From JALHFZ01 sp963674625 (lineage in GTDB: Bacteria > Synergistota > Synergistia > Synergistales > Aminobacteriaceae): 64,000 bases of DNA. Made by a program: the position numbers and the translations under genes. The stretch is from contig CAXXXO010000004.1 in assembly GCA_963674625.2 (NCBI GenBank), positions 1,054,001 to 1,118,000 of the forward strand, in the 5' to 3' direction. The notes under the pieces were generated by a model. The model was not told the origin of the DNA and did not search any database. It worked only from the letters and a program-made list of their open reading frames with translations. Positions 1 to 8,002 of the stretch are shown here, in pieces; the stretch's first letter is position 1; every line of letters starts with the position of its first letter.

Positions 1-795
1 TCCGAGCCCTCTATACACCAGAAAGCCGACGGGAATGGAATAGACGACGGCTGAAGCTGCGGCTTCCGTAGGAGTCATGACCCCGCCGTAAATTCCTCCG
101 AGAATGAGGACCGGCATAAAGAGCGCTGGAAGAGCTTTCCATCCCTTGCTCACGATCTGACGTCTTTTTTCCCTGCCGCTGATGGGAGGAAGCATCACCA
201 GCGGAAATTTTCGTGCATAAAAGATATTTATTCCGCAGAAGATCAGCATGGTGAGAATACCGGGGCCGACGGTGGAAAGAAAGCAGGCGAGAACGCTTGT
301 TCCTGTAACCCATCCGAAGATGATCAGCGGCGTGCTTGGCGGAATGAGAACTCCCAGCACTGAAGAACAGGTTACGAGAGCGGTGGCGAAAGGCCGCGGA
401 TATCCTCTCTTTTCCATTTCGGGGATGAGCATGTTTCCCGTTGCGGCAACTCCTGTGAAGGCACTTCCGGAAATAGCTCCGATGAGAGCGCATGTGACGG
501 TGGCCACCACACCGAGTCCTCCACGGATTCTGCCGACAAAGACATCCACGAATTCGAGAAGATATTTTGTTATGCCGCTCTCGCTCATCAGCCCTCCAGC
601 ATAGATGAACAGCGGAATGCACAGAAGGGCGGGGCTGAGGATCTGCTGAAGGCCCCACATCATCATGCCTTTCATGGTGACATCTCCGGCAATGCTCATG
701 AACATGAGAGCGCCGCTGAAGCAGAAAGCAATGGGGATGCCCAGGGACAGAAGACCCATAAGGATGGCGAGGGAAATAATGGAAATCGTCACCAT
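1..795 (-). CDS. dctM: TRAP transporter large permease DctM (C-terminus beyond window)
   Basis: Large membrane subunit of a tripartite ATP-independent periplasmic (TRAP) transporter, the Na+-driven permease that works with DctQ and a periplasmic DctP protein. The reverse-strand frame from ATG at 795 is open to base 1, so 265 residues of a family usually near 425-430 are present. It reads as a chain of hydrophobic helices with the family-typical stretches ALLCIPLFIYAGGLM, GAISGSAFTGVAATG, VLIPPSTPLIIFGW and GGVMTPTEAAAV. The start lies 2 bases after the dctQ stop, so the two are translationally linked. It is the last visible gene of the sdaAB-cyuA-dctQ-dctM operon. The substrate is not shown by sequence; context suggests serine, cysteine or a related acid. 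A dctP gene would be expected beyond the left edge. Confidence 0.93.
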   Translation of the reverse strand, partial: MVTISIISLAILMGLLSLGIPIAFCFSGALMFMSIAGDVTMKGMMMWGLQQILSPALLCIPLFIYAGGLMSESGITKYLLEFVDVFVGRIRGGLGVVATVTCALIGAISGSAFTGVAATGNMLIPEMEKRGYPRPFATALVTCSSVLGVLIPPSTPLIIFGWVTGTSVLACFLSTVGPGILTMLIFCGINIFYARKFPLVMLPPISGREKRRQIVSKGWKALPALFMPVLILGGIYGGVMTPTEAAASAVVYSIPVGFLVYRGLG

Positions 796-797
796 TT

Positions 798-1340
798 TTA
801 TGCACTCTCCTTTTCAGCGGCAAAGGGGATTTCCGGAGGCGTTGCGGCGAAAAGGCGGGCATATTCGATGAACTCGACAATTCCATAGAGGAGCATCAGT
901 CCCATGCAAAGAAACACTGATGCTTCCGCATAAATCCATGGAATGAAAAGCGTGTCGCTGAGTTTTTCAACCCGGAGGGCGTATTTGAGAAAATCATATC
1001 CCCAATAGGTGAGCCACATGAGAATTCCGGTACTGATGAGTGCCGCAATTGCCCGAAGCAGATACACTTGCTTCTTCTTATGGAAAAAAATCTCTATGAC
1101 CCTTGCGATGAGATGGCTCTGCTCCGATGATGCCTTTACGGCTGCGAACAGGTAGAGCCACGTCGTCGGGAAATAGGTCAGTTCCTCTATGCCCATAAGG
1201 GGTGCACGAAAAACATATCTCAAAAGAACCTGTCCGAAGACGAGTGATGCAATCGCGATGATGCTCAAAACGATGAGAATGTCGAGTGCCTTGTCAAGAG
1301 GCCGGAGCATCTTCCGCAATGGAAGCTGGTACGTTGTCAT
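798..1340 (-). CDS. dctQ: TRAP transporter small permease DctQ
   Basis: Small four-helix subunit of the TRAP transporter, 180 residues, a usual length. Hydrophobic segments lie near residues 20-45 (ILIVLSIIAIASLVFGQVLL), 55-70, 95-115 and 140-160; FGQVLLRYVF and the following EELTYFPTTWLYLFAA match the DctQ signature, where a membrane helix is followed by an acidic EE pair. The ATG at 1340 follows an AAGGATG ribosome site. It lies 54 bases after the cyuA-like gene and abuts dctM. Substrate is unknown. Confidence 0.92.
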   Translation of the reverse strand: MTTYQLPLRKMLRPLDKALDILIVLSIIAIASLVFGQVLLRYVFRAPLMGIEELTYFPTTWLYLFAAVKASSEQSHLIARVIEIFFHKKKQVYLLRAIAALISTGILMWLTYWGYDFLKYALRVEKLSDTLFIPWIYAEASVFLCMGLMLLYGIVEFIEYARLFAATPPEIPFAAEKESA

Positions 1341-1394
1341 TCCGGATCATCCTTTCAGCCTGAAGCTGCGTCCAGTTTTCAGCTTTTGAAGAAC

Positions 1395-2678
1395 TCAGCC
1401 GCGTCCCTTCGCTTTTTCCCGTTCGATGATAATCCTGGCCATTACCGTGGCCGCTTCCGTCATACCCTCCTGAGCCAGGCGCCCGATAGCCGCCATGGAT
1501 TCATCGGCGTTGTCGCAGACGAGCCCGTCGCCCTTCGGAACCACGTAGCCGGATTTGGCGAGAAGGGCCGACTCTATAGCCATTCCTGCTGCAGCGGAAA
1601 GTTTGAGGGCACAGCCGTATTTGGCTCCGTCGCATACGATTCCCGTAAGGCTTCCGGCGATATTCTGAATTGCCCTGTCGGCACAATCGACGTCACCGTC
1701 CAGAAGCATGGATGCTCCGGCGGCTACGCCGATTCCTGCGGCGATGGCGCATGCGCAGATGGCGGAGAGCCGGCCTATGCGGCTCTTCATAAGGATCGTA
1801 AGCAGATAGCTCAAAGCGACTGCCCGAAGCATCTTTTCTTCTGACAGCCCGAGCTCCTCCGCCATGACCACAAGGGGAAGCATCCCCGTTATTCCCACGT
1901 TTCCGCTCGTAGCGCAGCTCATGGCCGGGAAACCGAGGCCTCCCATACGGGCATCCGAGGCTGCTGCAGTGTAAGACTTGACCTTCATCACTAGGTCTCC
2001 CCTCGACAAATCCCGGTAGGCTGCGCCGAATCCGCCCCCGATCCCGTCTGCCAGCCCCTCTTTTGCCAGCCTGCGATTCAATTCGACCCCTTTTTTCAGA
2101 AAATCGATATCCTCAAGAGGGACGGTTTCCGCGAAGCGGAACAGGTCACTGAGGCTGTATTTCAAAATGGTGTCCTTGGAGTAGTCGAAGGAGGTCCCCT
2201 CAAGGGATGCTCGGTCGTCAAGAAGGACTTTGCCGTTGGCCTCGAGATAGACGACATTGGTATGGGTTTTCGCGACGATGGCTGTCCCTGTGCCTTTTTC
2301 AGTTTCCACCGCAGCTTCTATGCGGAGACCGACACCTGCATATTCCCAGAAGATGTCCACATCGACATTCTGCATAAATTCGACGGCCCGTTTTTCATCG
2401 TCGGGAGTAACCTTGTTTAAAACTTCCAGACCTGCATCCGCGTCGCCCGCCACGGCTCCCAAGGCAACGGAAATATCGATTCCCATGCGGTCCGTTCCGG
2501 GAATACCAACGCAGAGACTGTTCTTGTACGTGTCCTTGTCCATTCTGACTACAGCCTTCCGCGGAGTGCCTCCCACAGCCTGGCGGGCGGCGGCGGCGGC
2601 GAATGCGATGGACGTGGGCCCCGTGCATCCAAGGGCGGGACGGACTTCCTTCGTCAATATTTCAAGCAGTTCCTTCAT
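1395..2678 (-). CDS. cyuA: L-cysteine desulfidase / UPF0597 (CyuA-like) Fe-S lyase
   Basis: Predicted Fe-S dependent cysteine desulfidase converting L-cysteine to pyruvate, ammonia and sulfide (family of E. coli CyuA/YhaM and archaeal CdsB). The 427-residue length fits. The N-terminus carries the family hallmark RPALGCTGPTSIAFAAA. Further cysteines sit in FPAMSCATSGNVGITG, in ICACAIAAGIG and in IVCDGAKYGCALKLS, the positions expected for cluster and substrate binding. I place the start at ATG 2678 because TTAAGGAGAGG lies just upstream; an in-frame extension to 2762 runs into the preceding gene. It lies 37 bases behind sdaAB. A serine-type dehydratase role cannot be excluded, since the family is related to serine dehydratase alpha chains. 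Confidence 0.88.
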   Translation of the reverse strand: MKELLEILTKEVRPALGCTGPTSIAFAAAAARQAVGGTPRKAVVRMDKDTYKNSLCVGIPGTDRMGIDISVALGAVAGDADAGLEVLNKVTPDDEKRAVEFMQNVDVDIFWEYAGVGLRIEAAVETEKGTGTAIVAKTHTNVVYLEANGKVLLDDRASLEGTSFDYSKDTILKYSLSDLFRFAETVPLEDIDFLKKGVELNRRLAKEGLADGIGGGFGAAYRDLSRGDLVMKVKSYTAAASDARMGGLGFPAMSCATSGNVGITGMLPLVVMAEELGLSEEKMLRAVALSYLLTILMKSRIGRLSAICACAIAAGIGVAAGASMLLDGDVDCADRAIQNIAGSLTGIVCDGAKYGCALKLSAAAGMAIESALLAKSGYVVPKGDGLVCDNADESMAAIGRLAQEGMTEAATVMARIIIEREKAKGRG

Positions 2679-2715
2679 AAAAAATCCTCTCCTTAAGGAA
2701 TATCTGAAAGTATTT

Positions 2716-4314
2716 TCAATTGGCACCATCAGGACGTGCACAAAGAGAAGCGATTTTATCATCCCATTCTTTTTTCAGGCGGATTGCAGTCGGAGTCGAT
2801 CCCAGCCCTCCCTTCATCGTTCCCCGGAGTTCGGGGGGAAGAAGCTCCTGAGTGTTGACAAGCGCCCCGATCACTTCATCGGGCGGAATGGCGCTCTCGA
2901 GTCCTGATAGAGCCATGTCGGCTGCTGCAAAGGCGTTTGCCACGCCGATGCCGTTACGCTTTATGCAGGGAATTTCAACAGGTCCGGCTACCGGGTCACA
3001 GATGAGCCCGAGGATATTTTTCAGCGCGAGAGCCATTCCATGGACGATTTGACGGGATGTGCCATCTGAAAGATGAACGAGAGCTCCGGCAGCCATTGCC
3101 GAAGCGACTCCGATTTCCGCCTGGCATCCGCCGATGGAGCCGGACAGGGATGCCCGCATGGCGATGAGGGTGCCGAGAACGGCTGCAACAAGAAGGGCAT
3201 CAACAGCTTGATCATCAGTTGAGTGCCGTTCTTCGGCAAGGGTGAGAAGTGCTCCCGGAACCACGCCGCAGGAACCCGCAGTGGGTGCCGCAACGACGCA
3301 GCGGGCACAGGCATTCGTCTCCATTGCGGCGATAGCCCGGGCAACGGCTTTTCCGAGGATGGGGCCTCCTGCCGTCCGTCCCTCTTCCACCGCCCTGAAC
3401 ATCATCGCGGCGCCGTTCCCGGGTACCAGGCCTGCAACCATATCGTTCTCTCCGCGGAGGCCGTGCTCTACGGACTCAGCCATGGTTTTCCATATTCGAG
3501 AGATCCTCGACCGGACTTCCGCCTCAGTGAGACCGCTGCGGCGGCACTCGTAATCAACGGCCGCTTCGGCCAGAGAACGATCCTTCTCATCGGCGTAGCG
3601 AAGCATTTCTTCTATCGAGGAAAAAAGAGGAGAAGAATCGCGGAGTTTGTAATCGAGGACGGCCCGGATGGGAAAAACATCTTCGATTCCCGGGGCTGCC
3701 CGGAGAATTTCAATGGACGGAGAAGAAGGAGTATGTTCGAGAAGACAGAGATAAAGGAAACGTCCGTTTTTTTCGACCGTGAGAATTTCGACGGGAGTTT
3801 CTCCGAGCAGAGATGATATTGCTTCCGGATCGAAGGATGGGCCAGCAGTCAGCATAACGCCTTCTTCGCTTCCGCGGAGCATGATCGGAAAATCATCGAT
3901 ACCGGTCATGAGAATCTCTCCGCCGCCGACGGTTATTCCGGTGACCGTCAGTGTTTTTCCGCCTTTTTCCAGCCGCATGTCCACGGTATTCGGATTTCTT
4001 ACGGAGGCATAATTCGTCCTGTATCCGACGGGGATCCCTCGGGAGGCCGCCTCTTTCAGGGCGTTCGGAACTTCGGTCGAATCTTCGGCGAATCCGAGAA
4101 GGCCGGCGACGATTGCCGAATCGCTCAAATGCCCTTTGTATGTTCGTGCAAGGGCGTTTCCGTAAAAACGGAGCTCGATCTTCTCGGGATCTTCTCCGAG
4201 AAACGAGCGCGCCATCCGTCCAATCCGAAGAACTCCCGCGGTGTGCGAACTTGACGGTCCGATCATGATAGGACCCAGAACGTCGAAAAGACTGACGAGA
4301 CGTTTGCTTTCCAT
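2716..4314 (-). CDS. sdaAB: L-serine dehydratase, fused beta-alpha, Fe-S type
   Basis: Deaminates L-serine to pyruvate and ammonia with an oxygen-labile 4Fe-4S cluster. The 532-residue protein carries the beta-chain domain first (residues about 6-150, starting SLFDVLGPIMIGPSSSHTAG), an ACT-like segment (about 160-230), then the alpha-chain catalytic domain (about 250-530). Candidate cluster cysteines lie in AAPTAGSCGVVPG, IGGCQAEIGVASAM and ICDPVAGPVEIPC. I prefer ATG 4314, preceded by GAAGGAGAT; an ATG at 4359 gives 15 more residues. First gene of the leftward deamination/TRAP operon and divergent from a GntR regulator that probably controls it. A separate PLP serine dehydratase is encoded at 36245-37174. 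Confidence 0.95.
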   Translation of the reverse strand: MESKRLVSLFDVLGPIMIGPSSSHTAGVLRIGRMARSFLGEDPEKIELRFYGNALARTYKGHLSDSAIVAGLLGFAEDSTEVPNALKEAASRGIPVGYRTNYASVRNPNTVDMRLEKGGKTLTVTGITVGGGEILMTGIDDFPIMLRGSEEGVMLTAGPSFDPEAISSLLGETPVEILTVEKNGRFLYLCLLEHTPSSPSIEILRAAPGIEDVFPIRAVLDYKLRDSSPLFSSIEEMLRYADEKDRSLAEAAVDYECRRSGLTEAEVRSRISRIWKTMAESVEHGLRGENDMVAGLVPGNGAAMMFRAVEEGRTAGGPILGKAVARAIAAMETNACARCVVAAPTAGSCGVVPGALLTLAEERHSTDDQAVDALLVAAVLGTLIAMRASLSGSIGGCQAEIGVASAMAAGALVHLSDGTSRQIVHGMALALKNILGLICDPVAGPVEIPCIKRNGIGVANAFAAADMALSGLESAIPPDEVIGALVNTQELLPPELRGTMKGGLGSTPTAIRLKKEWDDKIASLCARPDGAN

Positions 4315-4362
4315 CAAGGTGCGATCTCCTTCACAGAGAGAAATATCCGGGGAAATCATCCC

Positions 4363-4392
4363 GGCAATATGCCTTGTTCTTGATCAATTGCC
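4363..4392. promoter_or_regulatory. inverted repeat upstream of sdaAB, possible operator
   Basis: GGCAAT (4363-4368) and ATTGCC (4387-4392) form a spaced inverted repeat 48 bases upstream of the sdaAB start. It lies where a repressor of the serine operon could bind. No promoter could be confidently placed around it, so the role is inferred from position only. Confidence 0.25.
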
Positions 4393-4527
4393 ATATCAGG
4401 TTGTTTATCTCAAAATCCTTAATAATCAGTTCAGCACTGTAGTTTCGAGAAAAATCGACATGCTGTATTTCGTTCTATTAGGCGGTTTTCACTGGCTTCT
4501 GCGCTTTTAAAATGGACCTTGAATTTA

Positions 4528-4536
4528 TGCTATAAT
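4528..4536 (+). promoter_or_regulatory. extended -10 promoter (TGCTATAAT)
   Basis: TGC-TATAAT is a perfect extended -10 element facing right in the 622-base region between sdaAB and the GntR gene; no good -35 is visible, as is common for extended -10 promoters. Transcription from here would start near 4543 and cover the small ORF at 4713 before reaching gntR at 4937. Confidence 0.45.
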
Positions 4537-4712
4537 ATCATAATGTCGGACAGGCAGATAATAACATCATGAAGGGGCATGAGTCAACAAGACGCCGATG
4601 ATTGTGTCGTCGATGATTGAGCATCCTACATTCCAGAAATATATTCTTTTTTCTGAAAGTGTTTTCGCCGAAATAAAAAATGATTGAGAGAGACAAGGCA
4701 AGGAAATATATT

Positions 4713-4829
4713 ATGAACGAACAAAAACTTCCAGCGGAATGGCACCGGCATTCCGAGGCTGCCGTAGAATGTCGGATGGGGAGATCTTCGACCAAGTTGA
4801 AAGAGAATGCTTGTATTAATTTATTTTAG
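4713..4829 (+). CDS. small 38-residue ORF, possible gene remnant
   Basis: ATG at 4713 with AAGGAA a few bases upstream opens a 38-codon frame ending at TAG 4827-4829. The product begins MNEQKLPAEWHRHSEA, which resembles the start of agmatine deiminase family proteins (LPAEW followed by H), but the frame then ends. It is either a relic of a longer gene, a small protein or a leader for gntR, and it lies behind the extended -10 promoter at 4528. The rest of the 4315-4936 intergenic region is AT-rich and shows no other gene. Confidence 0.3.
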   Translation: MNEQKLPAEWHRHSEAAVECRMGRSSTKLKENACINLF

Positions 4830-4936
4830 ACATTATTATTTTCAGTGTCCTTCACTTTTTTCAACCTTTAGGCCCAACCTGCGGTCAGCCGGAACTGTTT
4901 TTTGACTACAGTGTATTTTTCAGGAGGTTAAGTCCG

Positions 4937-5668
4937 GTGTTAAAGCATGCGAACAGGTCCACCCTTCATGACGATGTCATGGTTCAAATGGTCAGTGCAA
5001 TAAAAAAAAATCATTGGGCGCCCGGCAGCAGACTTCCCGGGGAACAGGCCCTGGCGGATACCTTCGGAGTGAGCCGTACGTCAATCAGGGAGGTTCTGAA
5101 GGCCCTAGCCTATTCGGGTGTTCTTGAAGCCCGCCCGGGGCAGGGAACTTTCCTGTCAGAGAATGCGGAAAGAATTTTGAGCGGTACTCAGTTAACAGCA
5201 GCCATGTTTTCGGATTCTTCCTACACGGAGTTGATGCAGATACGGCAGTTGCTTGAAGGTCAAGCCGCTTATTGGGCAGCCGAGAGGGCAACTCCCGAGA
5301 ATGTCGAAAAACTGGAATATATACTTAATGGGGAAGAAAGAGGAGAAGACCTCAACAACATCCATGAGAGGTTTCATGATGCGATCGTGGAAATGTCGGG
5401 CAATAAGCTTCTGGTCAGACTACTGGGATTTATGAGAAGTGAAATATGGGTGCAGAAAAGATTCCATTATTCCTTTCTGCCTGATAAAGACAGAAGAGAA
5501 CATTGGAAAGTCCTGGATGCCATAAAGACAGGTTCTCCAACAAAAGCATGGAAAGCCATGATTCGCCATGTCAATTTTTTCTGGAAAAAATTGTACGGAC
5601 TGGAAACAGAAGATATAAAAGATTTTCCCATTCCGATGAAAGAAAATAAATCTTCTTCGGAAGACTAA
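4937..5668 (+). CDS. GntR/FadR-family transcriptional regulator
   Basis: A 243-residue DNA-binding regulator. Residues about 10-75 form the GntR winged helix (PGSRLPGEQALADTFGVSR followed by TSIREVLKALAYSGVLEARPGQG); residues about 95-220 are an all-helical FCD effector domain with histidines and acidic residues (HERFHDAIVEMSGN, MIRHVNFFWKKL) placed as in metal/carboxylate-binding FadR-type domains. Start is GTG 4937 with AGGAGG nine bases upstream. It is divergent from the sdaAB-cyuA-dctQM operon, which it most likely represses or activates with an amino or hydroxy acid as ligand (inference). A terminator follows at 5742. Confidence 0.9.
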   Translation: MLKHANRSTLHDDVMVQMVSAIKKNHWAPGSRLPGEQALADTFGVSRTSIREVLKALAYSGVLEARPGQGTFLSENAERILSGTQLTAAMFSDSSYTELMQIRQLLEGQAAYWAAERATPENVEKLEYILNGEERGEDLNNIHERFHDAIVEMSGNKLLVRLLGFMRSEIWVQKRFHYSFLPDKDRREHWKVLDAIKTGSPTKAWKAMIRHVNFFWKKLYGLETEDIKDFPIPMKENKSSSED

Positions 5669-5741
5669 AATATTTTTTCATTTCGGAAAAAAGGGTTTTT
5701 CTCTCAAAAAGCGAGAGAATCCTTTAGCGCTATATAAAACA

Positions 5742-5779
5742 GAAAGCCGAGGAGCGAAATTTTCTCTTCTCGGCTTTTT
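5742..5779. terminator. bidirectional rho-independent terminator
   Basis: AAAGCCGAG and CTCGGCTTT arms with a short AT-rich loop, flanked by a T-run on the right and an A-rich left side. It lies between the convergent gntR and alkA genes and can serve both. Confidence 0.75.
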
Positions 5780-5785
5780 GTGTCC

Positions 5786-6418
5786 TTACCCCCCCGCAGA
5801 GACCTCCCACAGATAAAGAGAGGCCGTCGAGCCGTAGGGGGAGTATCGTTTTTTGTACCGTTCGAACCGCTCCCGGTCGAGGGTCTTGTGTCCGTACAGG
5901 GTCATGATCCCCCGCCGGATGGCCAAGTCGCCGTGACTCAGGACATCGGGCCGTTCCATGGAGAAAATGAGCAGCATTTCGGCGGTCCAGCGGCCGACTC
6001 CCCGAAGGGAAGACAGTCGTTCGATCACCTCTTCGTCGGGGAGATCCTGAAGAGCCGCGAGGTCGAGGGTTCCCTCCGCCGTGGCACGGCTCACGCCGCA
6101 GATGTACTCTGCCTTTCGCATGGACATGCCGCAGGCCTGAATTTCCCCGGCGGAAAGGGGGCCGAATCTGGCCGGAGTGATGTCTCCGAACCGTTCCTTC
6201 ATCCTCCCCCAGATGGTGACCATTGCTTCTTTTGAAATCTGCTGGGCGACTATGTTCCGGATGAGGGCGGTGAATAGGTCCGGGATGATCGCACGCTCAA
6301 GGAGGCCGATCCGGTCAATGGCACAGCCGAGTTTTTTGTCCTTTTTTCGAAGGTAGTCCAGCTCTTTCGAACCGCAGCGAAAGACGGGCCTGGAATTATC
6401 CCCTTCCCTATCCGGCAT
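5786..6418 (-). CDS. DNA-3-methyladenine glycosylase II (AlkA-like, HhH-GPD)
   Basis: Base-excision repair glycosylase that removes alkylated purines. The 210-residue protein has an HhH-GPD core: AALIRNIVAQQISK-type N-terminal helix (residues about 50-65), helix-hairpin-helix LRGVGRWTAEMLL (about 140-152) and the downstream catalytic aspartate in SHGDLAIRRG (about 165). The length is that of short bacterial AlkA proteins lacking the N-terminal TBP-like domain. It overlaps the upstream ogt gene by 11 bases, so the two alkylation-repair activities are made together. Confidence 0.9.
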   Translation of the reverse strand: MPDREGDNSRPVFRCGSKELDYLRKKDKKLGCAIDRIGLLERAIIPDLFTALIRNIVAQQISKEAMVTIWGRMKERFGDITPARFGPLSAGEIQACGMSMRKAEYICGVSRATAEGTLDLAALQDLPDEEVIERLSSLRGVGRWTAEMLLIFSMERPDVLSHGDLAIRRGIMTLYGHKTLDRERFERYKKRYSPYGSTASLYLWEVSAGG

Positions 6419-6875
6419 TCCGGGCCTCGAGCTCGATCAGGCGCGTCTTCAGGTCGAGGCCGCCTCCGTACCCGACGAGCTTTCCGCTTGCGCCGATGAC
6501 GCGGTGGCATGGGATGAAGATGGCGATGGGATTCCGGGCATTCGCCATGCCTACAGCCCGGACGGCTTTCGGGTTTCCCGACGCGGCGGCGAGGGCCTTG
6601 TAGCTCGTGGTCGTTCCGTAGGGGACCTCGACGAGCTTCTCCCAGACCCGTTTCATGAAGGGTGTTCCTTCAGGCCGAAGGGGAAGATTGAAATTCCGCA
6701 GTCTGCCGTCGAGGTAGAGTTCGAGCTGCCGGAAGGCCTCCCTTGCGAGATCTGTTTCCTTTTCGTCGAAGCCGGTCAGTTCTGCCGTGCTGCGGGGAAG
6801 ATGGAGATGGGTGATATGGGTGTCGTCCACCCCGATGGCGACGGGACCTATGGATGTTTCCCGAACGAAGAGCAT
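6408..6875 (-). CDS. ogt: methylated-DNA--protein-cysteine methyltransferase
   Basis: Suicide repair enzyme that moves alkyl groups from O6-alkylguanine to its own cysteine. The active-site motif IPCHRVIG is present (residues about 122-129), preceded by the DNA-binding helix-turn-helix GTTTSYKALAAASGNPKAVR and the arginine finger in AVGMANARNP. The 155-residue length fits Ogt/AdaB. ATG 6875 follows AGGAGGATAAAT. First gene of a two-gene leftward operon with the AlkA-type glycosylase. Confidence 0.95.
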   Translation of the reverse strand: MLFVRETSIGPVAIGVDDTHITHLHLPRSTAELTGFDEKETDLAREAFRQLELYLDGRLRNFNLPLRPEGTPFMKRVWEKLVEVPYGTTTSYKALAAASGNPKAVRAVGMANARNPIAIFIPCHRVIGASGKLVGYGGGLDLKTRLIELEARNAG

Positions 6876-7123
6876 TATTTATCCTCCTTTTTGCGGAGCG
6901 CCGCGTTCCGCCCCGCTCATCTCTCATTCCGATATTGTGACTCAAAAAGGGAAAAAAATCATCCTGAATTTCACCGGCAAAATTTATCTATCCCTTTCTG
7001 GAGAGAGGAAGTCTTCAAAAAGATCGCTTCTTTCAGAGTCAGAGACCGCCGTTCTGGACGGAAGGCCGGTCTTGAGGTACAACAGAGGCTGTGTTCCAGA
7101 ATACCTTGCAAGGAGAAAAATTG

Positions 7124-7897
7124 ATGAAGCCACTCTTCGACCTGCACGTTCATACACTGTCAAGCGGCCACGCCTACAGTACCCTGAAAGAAAATATAGA
7201 GGCTGCGCGGGAAAGAGGTCTTTCGGTCCTCGGCATTTCCGACCATGCTCCGGCAATGCCCGGAGCTCCCCATCCCTTTTACTTCGCGAATCTGAAGGTA
7301 GTGCGGGAATCCCTGCTGGGAGTACGGATCTGCAAAGGAATCGAAGCGAACATCCTGGATTGTGACGGAACCATCGATGTGGAGGACAGGCTCGCCCGGA
7401 AACTTCATTTCATCATCGCGAGTCTCCATACTCCGTGCATTCCGCCGGGAACGGCGGAGGAGAACACCCGGGCTCTTCTTGGGGCCATGAAAAACCCGCG
7501 GGTGAAGATCATAGGACACCCCGACGACGACCGCTATCCCCTCGACTACGAAGAGCTTGTCTCCGGGGCGAAAAGAGAGAAAATCGCCCTTGAAATCAAC
7601 AACTCCAGTTTCCGCATAGAGTCCGCCAGGCAGAACGGCCGGAAGAACGCCGCCCTTTTGCTGAATCTCTGCCGCAGGGAAGAGGTCCCCGTTATTCTCG
7701 GCAGCGACGCTCATATCTGGTATGACGTGGGGGAATTTTCGCTCTGCCTGGAACTGCTCGGTGAGCTGGATTTTCCTCCCGAGCTCGTGCTGAATTACAC
7801 CATGGAGGGGCTCGATTTCGTGCTGAATTCGGGAGCGAATCTTCCGGAGGAAGGAAAGAAGACACCTTCAGGGAAAATTGAACGAGTGGAAAAATAG
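7124..7897 (+). CDS. PHP-domain metal-dependent phosphatase
   Basis: PHP (polymerase/histidinol phosphatase) family hydrolase of 257 residues with the full trinuclear metal set: HVHTLSSGHAYS (HxH, residues about 8-19), GISDHAP, EANILDCDG, IASLHTP, IIGHPDDD and LGSDAHIW. Closest in build to the YcdX-type phosphatases, which are Zn-dependent phosphomonoesterases of uncertain substrate; histidinol phosphatase is less likely since no his genes are nearby. I choose ATG 7124, preceded by AAGGAG, over an in-frame GTG at 7091. It stands alone, with promoter signals for the next gene just after its stop. Confidence 0.88.
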   Translation: MKPLFDLHVHTLSSGHAYSTLKENIEAARERGLSVLGISDHAPAMPGAPHPFYFANLKVVRESLLGVRICKGIEANILDCDGTIDVEDRLARKLHFIIASLHTPCIPPGTAEENTRALLGAMKNPRVKIIGHPDDDRYPLDYEELVSGAKREKIALEINNSSFRIESARQNGRKNAALLLNLCRREEVPVILGSDAHIWYDVGEFSLCLELLGELDFPPELVLNYTMEGLDFVLNSGANLPEEGKKTPSGKIERVEK

Positions 7898-7904
7898 GAA
7901 AAAG

Positions 7905-7932
7905 TTTTCAAGAAGCCCCTTTGGTGTATAGT
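7905..7932 (+). promoter_or_regulatory. sigma70-like promoter of the exported protein gene
   Basis: TATAGT at 7927-7932 with TTTTCA 16 bases upstream (7905-7910). It lies about 70 bases before the TTG start of the large exported protein. Confidence 0.4.
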
Positions 7933-8002
7933 AAAAAAAGTGTCGGTCTCTTAAGATTCTAATGATTCCTCAGACGCTTTTCTCGAACAGGGGGGAGTTC
8001 CT

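Noticed and set aside
11..886. 291-residue reverse frame overlapping dctM
   Set aside because: Arg/His/Ser-rich shadow of the dctM frame, which itself shows clear TRAP motifs.
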